Positions 22,607 to 35,090 are shown, counted from the stretch's first letter. The stretch is 64,000 bases of DNA from Epiperipatus broadwayi (GCA_028023455.1 JAQFVV010006246.1:1475501-1539500); one strand, 5' to 3'. The notes: generated from the sequence alone by a model not told the origin. Numbers and translations are program-made.

Positions 22607-24182
22607 CAATAGCGTGTTGAAACCGCTGGAGGGCGGGCTCGGTTTGTAAACAAAGATAAATATAATGTTGCCAGGGCTGGGTTTCTTTTCTTTCTTTTTT
22701 TTTGTTTTTTGTTGGCTTTGGTTTTTTTATTTTTTTTTTAGTTTATCACATTTATAAAAGTAATATCAAATCAAATTTTGGTTGTTTAAACATGACCAAA
22801 ACAAACAAAAAAATAAACAAATGCATAAACAAAAAAATTACAAATAAATGAATTTACAACAAAAAAAGTACTTCATTTTTTTTTTTGGCTTTTGATTCTT
22901 TTTTTCATTATTTATATTTTCAAAGGGGACAGGGTTTGTTTGTTTTTTTTTTTTTTTGGTTTAACGTCTATGTATTTTTTGGTTTTTTTTTTTTTTGGTT
23001 ATGGTTGTTGTTGTTTATCACATTTAAAATAAAAGTACGGTGGCTATCAAATCTATTTTGGCTACCCCAAACAACAAAAAAAAAAAAAAGCCAAAAAACG
23101 GATCGATTAAAACCAATGATTTTTAAAAAGTAGTTAACCGATTTTTTGTTTGTTTTGATTTAATTCTCATTAAACAAACCCTTTTCTATTTTCAGTTCGG
23201 TATTGTACGACAAACAAAAATTTGATCAGCCGATTTTTCAACTACTACTACTTCTTTTTTTTTATTCGGTTTGTTTTGTTTTTATTTTGATAAATAAATC
23301 TATTGTCCGTTTAATGGTAACATTTGCAAGCCAAAGTCCAACTTTGGGAGAGGGGGGGAAAGGGTGTTTGCAATTGCTAACAGAACGGAACGCCAACAAC
23401 AACTCGAAGATTGACCAAGTTTTGACGGTAATTCCCTCTCAAAAAACATCAATCTATATGGCAATTAAAAGCAACTTTTTGGGCTCTTCAGGCAAAAAAA
23501 AAATAAAAAACACAACAGGCATGCAGCTTCAAGGTGTTTTGTTTGATAAAAACCACCACCGGTTTCAGCAGTCAGAGAATATGAATCCTTTTTCTTTTTT
23601 TGTTTGACATTCGGCAAAACAAGTGTGTGTCCTATTTTTTCAGCTATTCGATTAATCAGCTCGCAGTTGTTGTCACAAGAAACGTGACTTAGAGCATGAT
23701 TTGATGGGAAGCGCGCTTTGAACTATACTTGGCCCATTTTTTCAGCAGGAAATGGGGGATAGGGAAGCATGCGACTCTGCTAATAATTGTTAGTAGACCT
23801 TCCTAAAACATGCGAGATAGAGGGGGAGGTGGTCTTAATGAATATTAAAATAGTTTTGACAATCGTAATTCCAGCCACCCTCAGACAATACTGTAAACAA
23901 AAGTGAAATATGATCTCTAGTCCGAAATGCTTAGCCCGAATCTGAGCTGTAAGCTGACATGATAGCTTCTGCAGCAAGATTGGCTAAATGTTTCATGTTT
24001 CCGTGCATTAGCATAGAAATAATACACAGTCAGCCGGTACCCTCCCCAGTATCAACGGACTATTTCTAGGCTTACGCATTAGAAATAGAACGTTCGATAG
24101 CGGCGGAGGTGGCCACCTAAATGGCATATTTCTGTGCGCTAGCATAGAAATAACACCATCTGGTGGTTTCAACATGCTATTG
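22607..24182. mobile_element. Non-autonomous TIR DNA transposon
   Basis: The ends are inverted repeats of about 27 bases: left CAATAGCGTGTTGAAACC and right GGTTTCAACATGCTATTG (reverse complement CAATAGCATGTTGAAACC), followed inward by CGCTGGAGG and CACCAGATGG. TA flanks both ends (22605-22606, 24183-24184), suggesting a TA target duplication as in Tc1/mariner, although the palindrome extends to TTA...TAA. Near the right end GCTAGCATAGAAATAA and GCATTAGCATAGAAATAA repeat. The left half is rich in T and GGTTT runs with a duplicated segment (GTTTATCACATTTA at 22741 and 23016). No transposase was recognised; the 134-codon frame at 23203 has no domain I know. Confidence 0.65.
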
Positions 24183-24184
24183 TA

Positions 24185-27100
24185 AAACAACCCTTTATTA
24201 TTTCAATTTTTGATATTAATTTAAATAGCCATTGCAATCTTTGAATATCCCCAGAGTCAATATAATAAATGAACTCTATAGCCAGCATATAATGAACTAT
24301 AGTATGTGCTGGTTCACATGTTTCCTAGTGTAACAAATAAATAGTTACCGTGCTTTTAGATCATGAAATGGTTAGTTTATAAGTCCAAATTTGTGTGCAT
24401 TCCATATGTATGATGTTTATATTATATTATGATTGTATATTTTTTATAATTAAGACTGTATGCTCATCATATATATGATAATTGTTTATTTAATTGAAGA
24501 AATGTATAACATTAGTCTATATGTTTTAGTAATAAGTCTATTTAAAATATTTACAATAAGTACTTGTCTGTTAATTATTGTCAGTCAATTCTTTAATTGT
24601 ACCACTAAGAACAATTTAGCAAAGAAGTTAGACATGTAGTTTATTCCATTTGTTTCCATTGAGCTAGTTTGGGATTTATCAGGTGCTGAGTTAGTGTTTG
24701 TCATCCAGAATGTTAATTACTTCTTGTAATTAACTGGTGCCTGAAGTTTACTTCAAAACAAATAAAGTACTTTGAATAACAGGGTTTGAATTCAGCAGTC
24801 AAGAAGTTCTGTAACCTGGGAAATATGGCTGTAAGTTATACCTTGTGTAACCACAGTCTGACTACAGGTATTCTCTGATTATTATGCTTCTCTGCCTAAG
24901 GGATCGTGTGCTGTAATATTTAAATTGCAGCTGGAGTGGATCGAATTTATAATAAAAAATTTTATAATAGTCATTTTTCTATATAAAAGAGGTCAACAAT
25001 TTATCTTACAATTTTGCTTTTCACAATTTTTTATTTTTATTAAAGAGTAAAATGTTATGTTTTTTTTTTATATTCGATCATCCCCCACCTAATTCAATAT
25101 ATGTATATTATGAAAGAGTAAGGTCTGCTTTGCAGATCTTCGTTTCACCTTTTCTCACCTATTTCCTACCCTCATACCTTAGTTTGAACCCCAATCTATC
25201 GTAGTGTGTCTGCAATACGCTTATATACCAAAAATCCCACCTAATTTTAAACCATGAGTACAATGCTTGTATTATATATATAACTCATTCCCAAATAAAT
25301 AAAATATTATGGATTATGTATATGTTCACATAATTTCGATTTATTTAAAAGTAGGTTATATAGGTCATAATTGTGCACACACTATGATATGCATTTTAAA
25401 ACTTCTATCAAAATTATAAATTTTTAATTAAAGTTATTTTGTTTGAATCTATTTACAAAAATATATTACCATCGTAATATATTTTTTATTTAAAATCAAA
25501 TTCATATTCGTTTAGTAAATAGATTCAAATATTGCAATTTAAAAGTAAAATAATTTTCGTTTAATTTAATAAAAGTCATTCCAAATATTTCTGTTAAAAT
25601 AAATGAGGGACAATAGTTTAATTAGTTATATAAGCTTATCTAAAAACAGCAGATGTCCACTTAAGGTTTTCTTTTAATTAGTAAAAGTAAATTTTAATTA
25701 AATCTAGTTTGTAATTCGAATGTCAACAAGGAAATTAACAATAGAAATTAATTAAAATTTTGTTAAATTTCTTTAGACATTCGGATGGGTTTAATTACAG
25801 CTGATAAGTCTGATATATTTTAGTAATGCTCCAGGGCAGTTCTATTGTTAAATTCTACTATAAAAAGGAGGGTTTTCTTTTGTTCTCCATTCTGGTGTTT
25901 CTAATGAAATGTTTCTAGTCATTTGCTGATGAATTGTTTCAAACCATGTTTACCACACCTATTGCTAACCGTGACATAACTGAGTAGAAGTGGCAAGAAG
26001 GCTGTTTCTCTCCGGAATGGCTGGCTGCTGCTCTAGTCCATCGGAAGCTATCACGTAAGGAACCCCAGAACTGCTACTGCTGCCAAAAATATGAACAATT
26101 CCAGATTTTGCTGCTGAATTATAAAACTTGCTGACCATCAATCTACCTGTAAGTGCTTCTCCAGAGATAACCTAGATTAACCCAAGAGCTCTTGTGATTC
26201 CTAACTAACATGCTATAGCTATTTTAAATTGTTTTCTGATATTTCACATAAATTCATTATGTATTTCTTTAACATGTTTAAATATAATCAACAGTTTTGC
26301 TCTATCCTTGGGTTAATATTTTCTATTTATTAAGGTTTCTTTTATATTATGATAATGTGTCAGAATCGTCTTTGACCGAGTGAATTATTCTCTTTGTTGA
26401 AAGTAAGACACCACTATTAAAGCATATTTTAAATTTATAAATAATTCCCAATTTTATTATCTTGCAAATCACTTGTTCAAGGGCGATTCTAATCTACTTT
26501 AATATATATATAATAATCACATAGTTTAAAATCTACATGTTATTGATTTTAATCTAGTATGAGAGTAGGTGTGAGGTCAATGATTAAAATGTGCCACTAA
26601 TGCATGATTGTGTATATAAATCTATACTTTCTTTTCAAACCCGCAAGCATGCATTTTCCTATTTTAAATACTGTGTTCTCCTTTAATTACAAAGTTCATC
26701 ATTGACGTCGAGAATGTGCAGACCCTTTTAAATGAATTTCTGGAAATTTGATTGGGCATTTCTCTTAATCCAAGTAAAACCCATTTAGTATGTTTTATAT
26801 ACACTAGTCTAGTATTGCTGGTAAATGAATTGGTTGTTGAGACCACTTTGTTTTGCTTTTCCAAGGATTTTTACACGGCCAAGTCCATTCTCTTCACTCC
26901 CTGCAATTTTCAGGCAGAGTGTGTCCACAAATGTCACACCTGGGAATTAAACGCAGTCATCACCCAGCCACTAAGTTTCAGCTGTTCATGGCAACACTTT
27001 TCTACGGGTTAGCAGCGAGATGCCCTCCATAGTCATTCCAAATATTCAATATTGTTTTATTTATATATTTATTTTTACAAAGCATCCATGACTTAAATGT

Positions 27101-29102
27101 ATCACACCCTCCAACTTTAATAAATTCATTATTAGCAATACTGACCTCCCATCTGCTTTAATTATTATTATCAAATAAATGCCTTGATCACATCCCCACT
27201 TTATTGCTTAGTAAGCTTTTGTCCATGCTATTCTTGAAATCAATAAAGATTCCATAACACTTAATTTTCAAATATTTTATTAAACTTGTATAATTACTCA
27301 AAGCATCTTGCACATGTTCCTATCTCTTCAAGCACATTATCGTAATGCTATTAGCCCGAGGGATAGAATATATAATTTTGCTTTAAAACCCTTTTGTCAT
27401 TTATTGGAATGTAATGCTAACAATTATTTAATATGCGTCCCTGTCTCATATAAGCAGACAGTGGTGTTATATATATATTTCTATATAAATAAATTTTGAA
27501 ATCATTTAAACTAATTTTGATCTTTTATTTTATTGATTCCTAACACTGTCTCAGTCTATATATATAGTTTCTACATTTCTTTTGTACATCCATAGATGTT
27601 AATTAGCAACCCAAACTTATCTTAGTATAGAGTCTTTTGTTTCTCCCTGATCACCAGGCACCAGTCAAAGGTTATACTAGTAGTAGCAACAGATGCGTTA
27701 TCACATAGGTGGCACTGTGAAATTTGGACTTTAGATTCGAACTTATTATATCTAGAAGGCAACCCCTCCTAGAATTTTCAGTTTCGTGTTTGGGGTTTGA
27801 ATTCTGCAGTGTGTTAGCAAGATAGACGATTCTGACTGTTACAATTATATGTTGTGATCTTCAGCTTTTGTCTTAATACTGAGTGTCAAGTTTTATAATA
27901 GCATAATATTACTACTTAATAGTTTAATGTTTGTATATCTGATTAGTCAATTTAAAATAACTTATATAATTTTAATGACTTAAAAAGTAACCTTAAGATT
28001 TAGTTTATAATGTTTGAATCATTTTAGTAGCTCTATCATTATTTTTAAATGCTTACTCTTAAAATTTATTACTAATGTAAAGTATTAGTGAGTTTGATTT
28101 TGAAATTAAAACTATCTTAGTTTAGTTATTACAGTTTATTAAAAGTCAATATTAAAATAAAACTTTAAAGACAAGTTCAAACCCTTAAGACTAGGTTGCT
28201 AATGCTTAAATTACTTGTAAAAATATCTTATTTAATCTTAATTGTAGTTAAATATTTTAATTAAATAATCTCAAATTCAGTTGATTAAAAAGAATTTTAA
28301 AAGTAAGAATTAAAAGAATGGGATATGAATGTAGATGCATGCATGGTAAACTTTAATCTCATAAGACCTCCTTGTTAAATTAAATATTGGAATTATTTTT
28401 AAATTTTTATTTTAAAAAGATACAATTAAATAATATCCTGGAGCTTATTAAATTAAAAAAATGTTTAATAAAAATATTATAAGGTAATATTGTTTAAAAT
28501 AATGTAACTTTATTATGTAATATTTTATTTTTCATTTATTGTAATACAATTAATTTTCTAAATAATTTGTTTTAAAAAATGTTTATTTAAAATATGTAAT
28601 AATTAATTATTGTCTGGACATTTTTTTTCAAAAAGTTCTGGAAAATTTGCAAAATAGTTTATTTTTGGCAGATACTAAGAAGTCTGTGATTTCTGATCAA
28701 TGTAGGTTAATTGGGAGTAATCAAAATGTCAATTTCTATCCATAAAATTTAAGCTGAGTATATATACCTGCACACATTTTTTTATGTTTGCTTGCAGAAA
28801 AGATCAACTAATTATTATTGTGATTTAAGTTATAATTATTTTTAATTAATTTTATTTTGACTTAAAATTAAAAAAAAAAAGAATTTCTAAATTAACCTCA
28901 TCCAGACTCAATCTTTAAACTGATAAAACTTCCCAGTGCGTGAAATTACATCATGAAATGTGCATTATGTGAGAGTAAATAGAATATTCAAAAGGAATTA
29001 TATCATTTTCACTAAAATTAAATGCTTTGATGCATTTGTTAAAAAAATGTTATCATTCCTCTTGCATAAGACCTTTTATTAATTATATTTTCCGTATTAT
29101 AG
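24185..29102 (+). other. Intron sequence, no exon recognised
   Basis: AT-rich. A less AT-rich patch at 25970-26160 has one 50-codon open frame but no splice context or domain I can support. A small inverted repeat lies at about 25441-25560 (TTTGAATCTATTTAC against GTAAATAGATTCAAA). Nothing else was recognised. Confidence 0.5.
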
Positions 29103-29106
29103 ATAG

Positions 29107-31004
29107 TGTACCGAGATATATTAGGAAGGAGTGTGTGTGCATTGGCGGTACATATAATTTAAAAAATAATATTAATTAATAAGCGATTTGTGTAAATATT
29201 AATAAAATTAAAAGTTCGTGTAAGGTAAAATAAAATAAAGATTTTTTTTCTCATAGACAGGTGAGCGTTAAAAGCATAAAATAAATAGTTTTCTAAAATA
29301 TAATTTTGAGTCGTATTAAATAAAAGCTGAAAAAAATTAAGAATTGATATAATTAGGTTTGCTTTGATTAGAAATTTGATTTGACTAAACTGAAATTCGA
29401 TTTAAAATTGCTTTAAGAAAAAAAAAAAAAAAAAGAAAAGCAAGGTGGAATTCGTTTTGTCTTATAATCATAATAAAAAGAAAAATTATATGTGTAATTG
29501 AATGAATGTAATAAACAATGGGAGCTAATGACAAACCTAAGAAATTTCCAGCAAACGGCTAATTAGTGCAAATAACTTTAACAAAGAAATTGGAAAAACT
29601 TTAACAAAGGAATTGAAATGACTATAACAAAGAAAGTGAAATAACTCTAGCAGGGAATACAAAGAAATTAAATAACCAATGCGAACACCAGAAAATCAGC
29701 ACGGACCATAACTGAAACACCAGAGGATTAGTTACGTATTGTAGATTGAATCCGCGAGATAAGAACTGTAAATATAAAAGGGGCAAATTTTCTATTCTAT
29801 TACATCAATGCTTGTATTATTATTCCTAAGCAATTATTAAGCAATTGTCGTTCATTAATTATACTATGCTGCATTGCTAAAAACATCGTGTGAACAACCG
29901 GCCGAATCCTTCCAGGCAATAACATCAGCAGACAGTTCCAGATTCGATCATGGTCGCATAAACAAGAAGGAGACGGAGTGTCCACGTGGAGCCCACATGA
30001 TCCCAAAGACATCGGGATGGATTGCAAACAGTTAGCGCTAACTGACCGAAGGAAACACTATTGAAGCAACGCTCAAAAAAAAAACCGTGCAGAGGGAGAA
30101 AGCTAGGTAATATTTGTTTCAATTTCTAACTCACTAATTAAAGCCGTAATAATAATAAACTTTGAACTTTATCTTATGAACTACTAATTGTCTTTAGCTC
30201 CAATGCCCAGAGATTTCAGTGTGATTTCCAATATAAATAAATGCGTATAGTTATTTTATCAAATGTATTTTAGTGTGAGTTTAAATATCAGTGTATGCGT
30301 ATGATTATTTCCAAATGTATTTATATGAGATTTTATTGTTACTTCAAATGTAAGCATATGCGTATGATTAATTTGTATTTATAATATGGAATTTTGAGTG
30401 CATTAAATTTTATTTCAACTTGATCGAAAGTGTAGATAATTGTGTTATAAGACAAAACGAAGTATAATAGCGTAAATGAATATTTCATTGTTTAGTTATT
30501 ACTCAAATTAGATTTAACTTAAATAATTAAAATAAAGAAAAGAGAAAGCGAGAAAGTTAGCGTAGAAAGATTTTTAAAAGTGATTTTTTAAGTAGGCGGA
30601 GTATATTTGATTGATTATTGTATCTGAGCTAGCGGGAGCGGGTACTAGACCGTATTGGTCAAGCAGACTTGTAGACAAGCTCGGCTGGTGCCCATAGGAT
30701 TTCGTCCTTTAAATAAATAAAAGTTTGATTGGCTAATACGTGTTCTAGTAAACGAGTATAAATGATATTGGCAAAAGTTCCAATGATATTGATTACTCCA
30801 CCCGTAGCACTAACCACCCTGTGATAGGATTCTGTGTAAGAGAGTGGTATAGAATTCTGATTGAGTCGTTATAATAAAATTTGGGATATTGTTACTACTT
30901 TATATAAATGATGCTTTATACAAATTTACGAGACGACGTACTTTATATATATTATTAAAAAGAAAAAAAATAAATATAAAGAGTGAGAGGGTGGGTTAGG
31001 TAGA
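29107..31004 (+). repeat. Element C 5' LTR
   Basis: Begins TGTACCGAG and ends GGTAGA, one base before the primer site. It has a TATA-type promoter element at 29773 and A/T-rich poly(A)-signal-like AATAAA near 30149. The 75-codon minus frame inside it recurs in the other LTR and is not a gene. Confidence 0.95.
29773..29780 (+). promoter_or_regulatory. TATA box of element C 5' LTR
   Basis: TATAAAAG followed by GGGC, about 670 bases into the LTR. The same motif is at 35837-35844 in the 3' LTR. It is the likely RNA polymerase II promoter of the element, with transcription starting about 25-30 bases downstream. Confidence 0.6.
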
Positions 31005-31005
31005 A

Positions 31006-31023
31006 TGGCACCCAACGTGGGGC
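31006..31023 (+). other. Primer-binding site, tRNA-Lys type
   Basis: TGGCACCCAACGTGGGGC starts one base after the 5' LTR. It matches the known tRNA-Lys(1,2) primer site TGGCGCCCAACGTGGGGC at 17 of 18 positions, so a lysine tRNA probably primes minus-strand synthesis. Confidence 0.85.
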
Positions 31024-31316
31024 AAAACTAAATGTTTTGAGATGGCAGAACCGACGTGAGTCAAGTGGTGGCCAGAGTCGTGTATGAGGACAGAAGTGAT
31101 AGTTAGTAAAAAGAAGCGGAAGGGAGCGTGATAGTAGAATTAGAAAACGGTGTAAGCGGCGCAACTGTAAAGGTGATTTTTTGCAATCAGATAAAACATG
31201 GAGGCATAGGGACACTCCGGGGAATTTTAGTATAAAGAAGAAAAAAAGAGGGGAACTGGGAAGGTTAGGTTTTGGTTGTGCGTACGTAAGTTTATCGTTA
31301 TTATTAAAAAGAAAAA

Positions 31317-31955
31317 ATGGAAATAGCAAGTCGGGTGATCAAAATAAAGTCTTTCTCGGGAAACAAAGGGGAAAGACCGAATAGATACTTGGAGAGTCTA
31401 GAACGTTTTTTTTCATGTAATAAGTTCAGCGAGTCGGTTAAAGTTAATATAGCTGTTAGCTACATACAAGATGAGGCCGAAAATTGGTGGGAGTCGCTGG
31501 GAAAAAACCAACGAACTTCAAGGAATATAAACAAGAATTGCTGAAGACTTATTGGGGGGAGGGGCTTCAGGAGGTTGTTAAATATCGGGTAGCACAGGAA
31601 AAATGGCGAACAGAAGAATCACTAAGTACATATTTCCGCAGACAAGTGGCGAGATTAAGGGAAATCACAGCATACAAACTGTCTGAGCAACAAATACTGC
31701 GGATAGTAAGGCGAGGCTTCCCAGTACACGTCCAAGAAACAATAATAGGGAATGATACCATAGAGCGAGCAGCAGAGATACTCAGGATGATAGATGATGA
31801 TAAACAGTACGAAGAAAGTCGGAGGAAAGAGGGAAAGGCAGAAGATAATAGCAGACAAGTAGCAAACCTAGTACAAAATGAAGAAAGGGGCGAGTTGGGA
31901 ATGGCATACCAATCATGTCCTAAAATAGAAATAGGCATCGAAGGGAAGGCGATTC
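31317..31955 (+). pseudogene. Gag of element C, frame-broken
   Basis: Particle-forming Gag in two overlapping frames. It opens at ATG 31317 (IKIKSFSGNKGERP, then YIQDEAENWWESLG) and moves to the -1 frame at an A6 run (31502-31507), continuing as FKEYKQELLKTYW, WRTEESLSTYFRRQVARLRE and LRIVRRGFPVHVQ. The order and motifs are those of Ty3/gypsy Gag. It is about 200 residues long with no CCHC zinc knuckle; sequence passes directly into the protease (CPKIEIGIEGKAIHALLDSG). The break coincides with A AAA AAC in the reading frame, a classic -1 slip heptamer. A position in mid-Gag is unusual for programmed shifting, so a one-base loss in the A run (mutation or assembly error) is at least as likely. 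Confidence 0.75.
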
Positions 31956-34900
31956 ATGCACTACTTGACTCGGGCAGAAAAAGTGTCGGTGATTTCGCAG
32001 AAAACGTTCAATGAAATAGACCGGAGTAACTTACAAATTAAAACCTTGCCGTTAAAAGATGTATACGTAAGGCTGGCGAATGGGAAGAGAGCCAAGTTGG
32101 CATCGGAGCAAGTGTGGGTGAGCATTAAGATCGCAGAGAAGGAATACAACCACGTCATGCTGATCTTGGAGGGATTGATACATGATGTTATCCTGGGCTC
32201 AGACTTTATGTGCAAAGCAGGATGCGTGCTGGATTACGAAAAGCGACAGGCAAGACTTAATCATGCCGAAATACCGTTTGACATCTGCGAGGCAGCCAAT
32301 AGTAGAACGGAGCACGATGCAGAAAGTGCAGGGATGCAATTAGAGAAAAAAATAATAATAAGGGAAGAAGAACAGGGAAGCGAGAACGGAGAACGACTGA
32401 AGAGTTTGTTGAACACATACGAGGATGTATTTTCAGAAGTTCTGGGGGTTATCGAAGGATACGAACACCGAATAAAACTGATGGAAGACCAACCGTATCA
32501 AGCGAGAACATACCCAATACCACATCAATATAGAAACGCCGTAGAAGAACAGCTACAAAATATGCTAAAATGGGGAATTATTTCGAAATGCTCATCACCA
32601 TACAATAATCCGTTGGTAACAGTAAAGAAAAAGGACGGGTCTATTCGATTGTGTTTGGACGCGCGACAGTTGAATAAAATAACAGTACTAGACACTAATG
32701 CCCCGCCACCTATAAGTGAGTTATTAATGAAGTTCCATAAGAAAAAGATATTTTCGACGTTTGATCTAACGGCCAGCTACTGGCAGATCAAGCTTCACCC
32801 TGAAGACCGGAAATATACCGCTTTCCGATATAATGGACGGGCATATAACTTTAATCGGGTTCCCTTCGGCTTAAAAAATAGCAGGGCGGGATTAATACAA
32901 TGCCTTGATCAAGTATTGTCAGAAAAGGTTAAGAGTTTAGTTACGATGTATGTGGACGACATCATTGTGGCCTCGAATAGTGTGGAAGAGCACTTTGAAC
33001 ATTTGAAGCTACTGTTCGAGGAGTGCATCGAAAAGGGAATTAAAATAAATTTGGGGAAAAGCCACCTGATGACTCCGGAGGTGAAATTCTTGGGACACAT
33101 CATCAGTGAGCGGGGAATATCTCCAAACCCAGAAAAAATCGAGGCGATACAACAGTTTCCAAAACCAAGCAAGAAGAAAGACATCAAAGCTTTCCTCGGA
33201 CTATGTAACTTTTTCAACCGATTTTATAGAAATTTTTCCTCAGACATGGAACCTCTCTTACAGTTATTAAGGAAGGACAAAAGGTGGCTGTGGGAGGAGC
33301 TACAAGAGCGTAGTTTTGAAAAGGTAAAAGAGGGGTTTCTAAAAGAGGTCATGCTGTCATACCCAAACTTTAACAAACCATTTATAGTACAAACTGATAG
33401 TAGTGGAGTGGGCCTGGGAGCCACATTATCTCAGGTACAGGACGATGGGAAATATGGGGTGTTATTCTTTATAAGTCGCTTATTAAGTAAGCCTGAAAAA
33501 AACTATACAGTAACTGAGAGGGAGGCTTTAGCAATTGTCTGGGCCTTTAAGAAGTTTAGACAGTATTTAATCGGGTCGCAGGTGATAGTGATCACAGACC
33601 ATAGGAGCCTTGAGTTCCTTAATCATAGCTTCCTCACGAATAGTAGACTGATCCGATGGAGTTTGATCTTACAAGAATTCAACTATCGCGTACAGTACTG
33701 CCCAGGCAGGGACAATATGGTGGCAGATGCTTTAAGTCGCTATCCGATAGAACCACCGCAGCAACATTTAACCTGTAATGACGCGTACATAGCAGCGGCG
33801 GAAGTAGATAAAGGCGAGGACATAGAGTGCAGTTTGAAAGGGTTAATGAAAGCGCAAGAAGAGGATACAGAGTGTAAACAACTAATAGACCACTTGCGCC
33901 GTCAGCCTACGGGAGGACCTGTAAACAATACGGCCTGGAAAGAAAAAAAATATTGTTTGAAAAATGGGATTTTACAGCGTAAAATAAGAGATGAGGAGCA
34001 TACACGAGTCGTTCTCCCAGTGAAAATGCGAAAACAAATAATCATGTTCATACATGAAAAGTATGGACACTATGGGGCAAGCAAGACGGAAGGGTTGATA
34101 GGCAATTGGTTTTATTGGCCAAGAATGTATAAAAGTGTTTTAGACGTCATTGAGGGATGCACTGTATGTGCAAAAACAAAGCCTCAGAACTCATCAAGCG
34201 TGGGCCCGTTGAGACCTATATATGCATACCAGCCTAACAGCCTACTGGTGATAGATTTCTATGGACCTCTACCCCAGTTCAATAGAAAGAAATATCTTGT
34301 TGTAACGTATGACGTTTTTTCCAAATTCGTAGCGATATATCCGGTGACGCAAGCTAATGCTAAACAAACTATACAAGTACTTGAACGGCAACATTTTCGA
34401 GACGTGGGAACCCCAAAGCAGATAATATCAGACCATGGAACTCCCTTTATGTCGGAGGAATGGAAAAGGTGGACGAAGCGCCACCAGATCAGACATATTC
34501 TCACTTCGATTCGTAATCCGCAGTCTAATCCCTGCGAACGAGTCATGAGGGAATTAGGACGCTTATTTCGTGTATATCTACAAACCAATCATCGTGGATG
34601 GGTAAAGGAGGCCACGAGAGTGGCGAACATGATAAATTGGTCCAAAAATGAATCCACCGGGTTCGAACCCATCAGGCTTCATCACGGGAGAAATACCCCT
34701 TACCCATTCAAAACCCCTTTACCGATTAAAACACCACCTATTGATAAAAAGAAAGACGCGGCTGAAGCACGCTGTAAACTCAGAAAGATGGGAAATATAA
34801 GACAGAGGAGACAAGGGAAGAGCAAGGCTATGTTCAAACTGGGAGATGAGGTCATGGTAAGGGTCAACCCAGTAAGCCATCCGGAAAAGGGGATATACAA

Positions 34901-35090
34901 GAAATTCCAACCGATATACGACGGACCATACAAAATCATAAAGGAGTATGGAAATAACGCCTTCAAAGTCGCCCAAGGGTCCGACTGTAGGGGAACGTAC
35001 AATGCGCGATCCTTACAATTGCTGAAGAAGAAGACTCAACGAGAATACGGACATCCAAGAATAAGAGAAGACGAACGTCCATCAAATTAA
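31956..35090 (+). CDS. pol: Pol polyprotein of element C (PR-RT-RNase H-IN)
   Basis: A 1044-codon frame. The protease's catalytic DSG lies just upstream in the Gag frame, so this ORF starts inside the protease; a +1 change at an A5 run near 31979 joins them. The first Met codon is therefore not a likely true start. RT spans about residues 180-350 with YVDD at 332-335. RNase H spans about 470-600 with Asp481 (QTDSSG), EREALAIVW and TDHRS (547-549). The integrase zinc finger is His700, His705, Cys735, Cys738. The catalytic triad is Asp767, Asp826, Glu861, with 34 residues between the last two. The C-terminal module has IYDGPYKII, and I saw no chromodomain. Every catalytic residue checked is present, so the enzyme part may be functional. 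Together the domains copy element RNA to DNA and insert it. Confidence 0.95.
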   Translation: MHYLTRAEKVSVISQKTFNEIDRSNLQIKTLPLKDVYVRLANGKRAKLASEQVWVSIKIAEKEYNHVMLILEGLIHDVILGSDFMCKAGCVLDYEKRQARLNHAEIPFDICEAANSRTEHDAESAGMQLEKKIIIREEEQGSENGERLKSLLNTYEDVFSEVLGVIEGYEHRIKLMEDQPYQARTYPIPHQYRNAVEEQLQNMLKWGIISKCSSPYNNPLVTVKKKDGSIRLCLDARQLNKITVLDTNAPPPISELLMKFHKKKIFSTFDLTASYWQIKLHPEDRKYTAFRYNGRAYNFNRVPFGLKNSRAGLIQCLDQVLSEKVKSLVTMYVDDIIVASNSVEEHFEHLKLLFEECIEKGIKINLGKSHLMTPEVKFLGHIISERGISPNPEKIEAIQQFPKPSKKKDIKAFLGLCNFFNRFYRNFSSDMEPLLQLLRKDKRWLWEELQERSFEKVKEGFLKEVMLSYPNFNKPFIVQTDSSGVGLGATLSQVQDDGKYGVLFFISRLLSKPEKNYTVTEREALAIVWAFKKFRQYLIGSQVIVITDHRSLEFLNHSFLTNSRLIRWSLILQEFNYRVQYCPGRDNMVADALSRYPIEPPQQHLTCNDAYIAAAEVDKGEDIECSLKGLMKAQEEDTECKQLIDHLRRQPTGGPVNNTAWKEKKYCLKNGILQRKIRDEEHTRVVLPVKMRKQIIMFIHEKYGHYGASKTEGLIGNWFYWPRMYKSVLDVIEGCTVCAKTKPQNSSSVGPLRPIYAYQPNSLLVIDFYGPLPQFNRKKYLVVTYDVFSKFVAIYPVTQANAKQTIQVLERQHFRDVGTPKQIISDHGTPFMSEEWKRWTKRHQIRHILTSIRNPQSNPCERVMRELGRLFRVYLQTNHRGWVKEATRVANMINWSKNESTGFEPIRLHHGRNTPYPFKTPLPIKTPPIDKKKDAAEARCKLRKMGNIRQRRQGKSKAMFKLGDEVMVRVNPVSHPEKGIYKKFQPIYDGPYKIIKEYGNNAFKVAQGSDCRGTYNARSLQLLKKKTQREYGHPRIREDERPSN

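Noticed and set aside
23203-23607. 134-codon plus frame
   Set aside because: T-, A- and low-complexity-rich, no recognisable domain, inside a TIR element with no sign of a transposase.
25970-26160. Possible extra exon in a less AT-rich patch
   Set aside because: One open frame of about 50 codons, but no CUB or other domain and no convincing acceptor and donor pair in phase.
29800-30027. 75-codon minus frame, repeated at 35864-36091
   Set aside because: It recurs only because it lies in both LTRs of element C; no known domain and antisense to the element.
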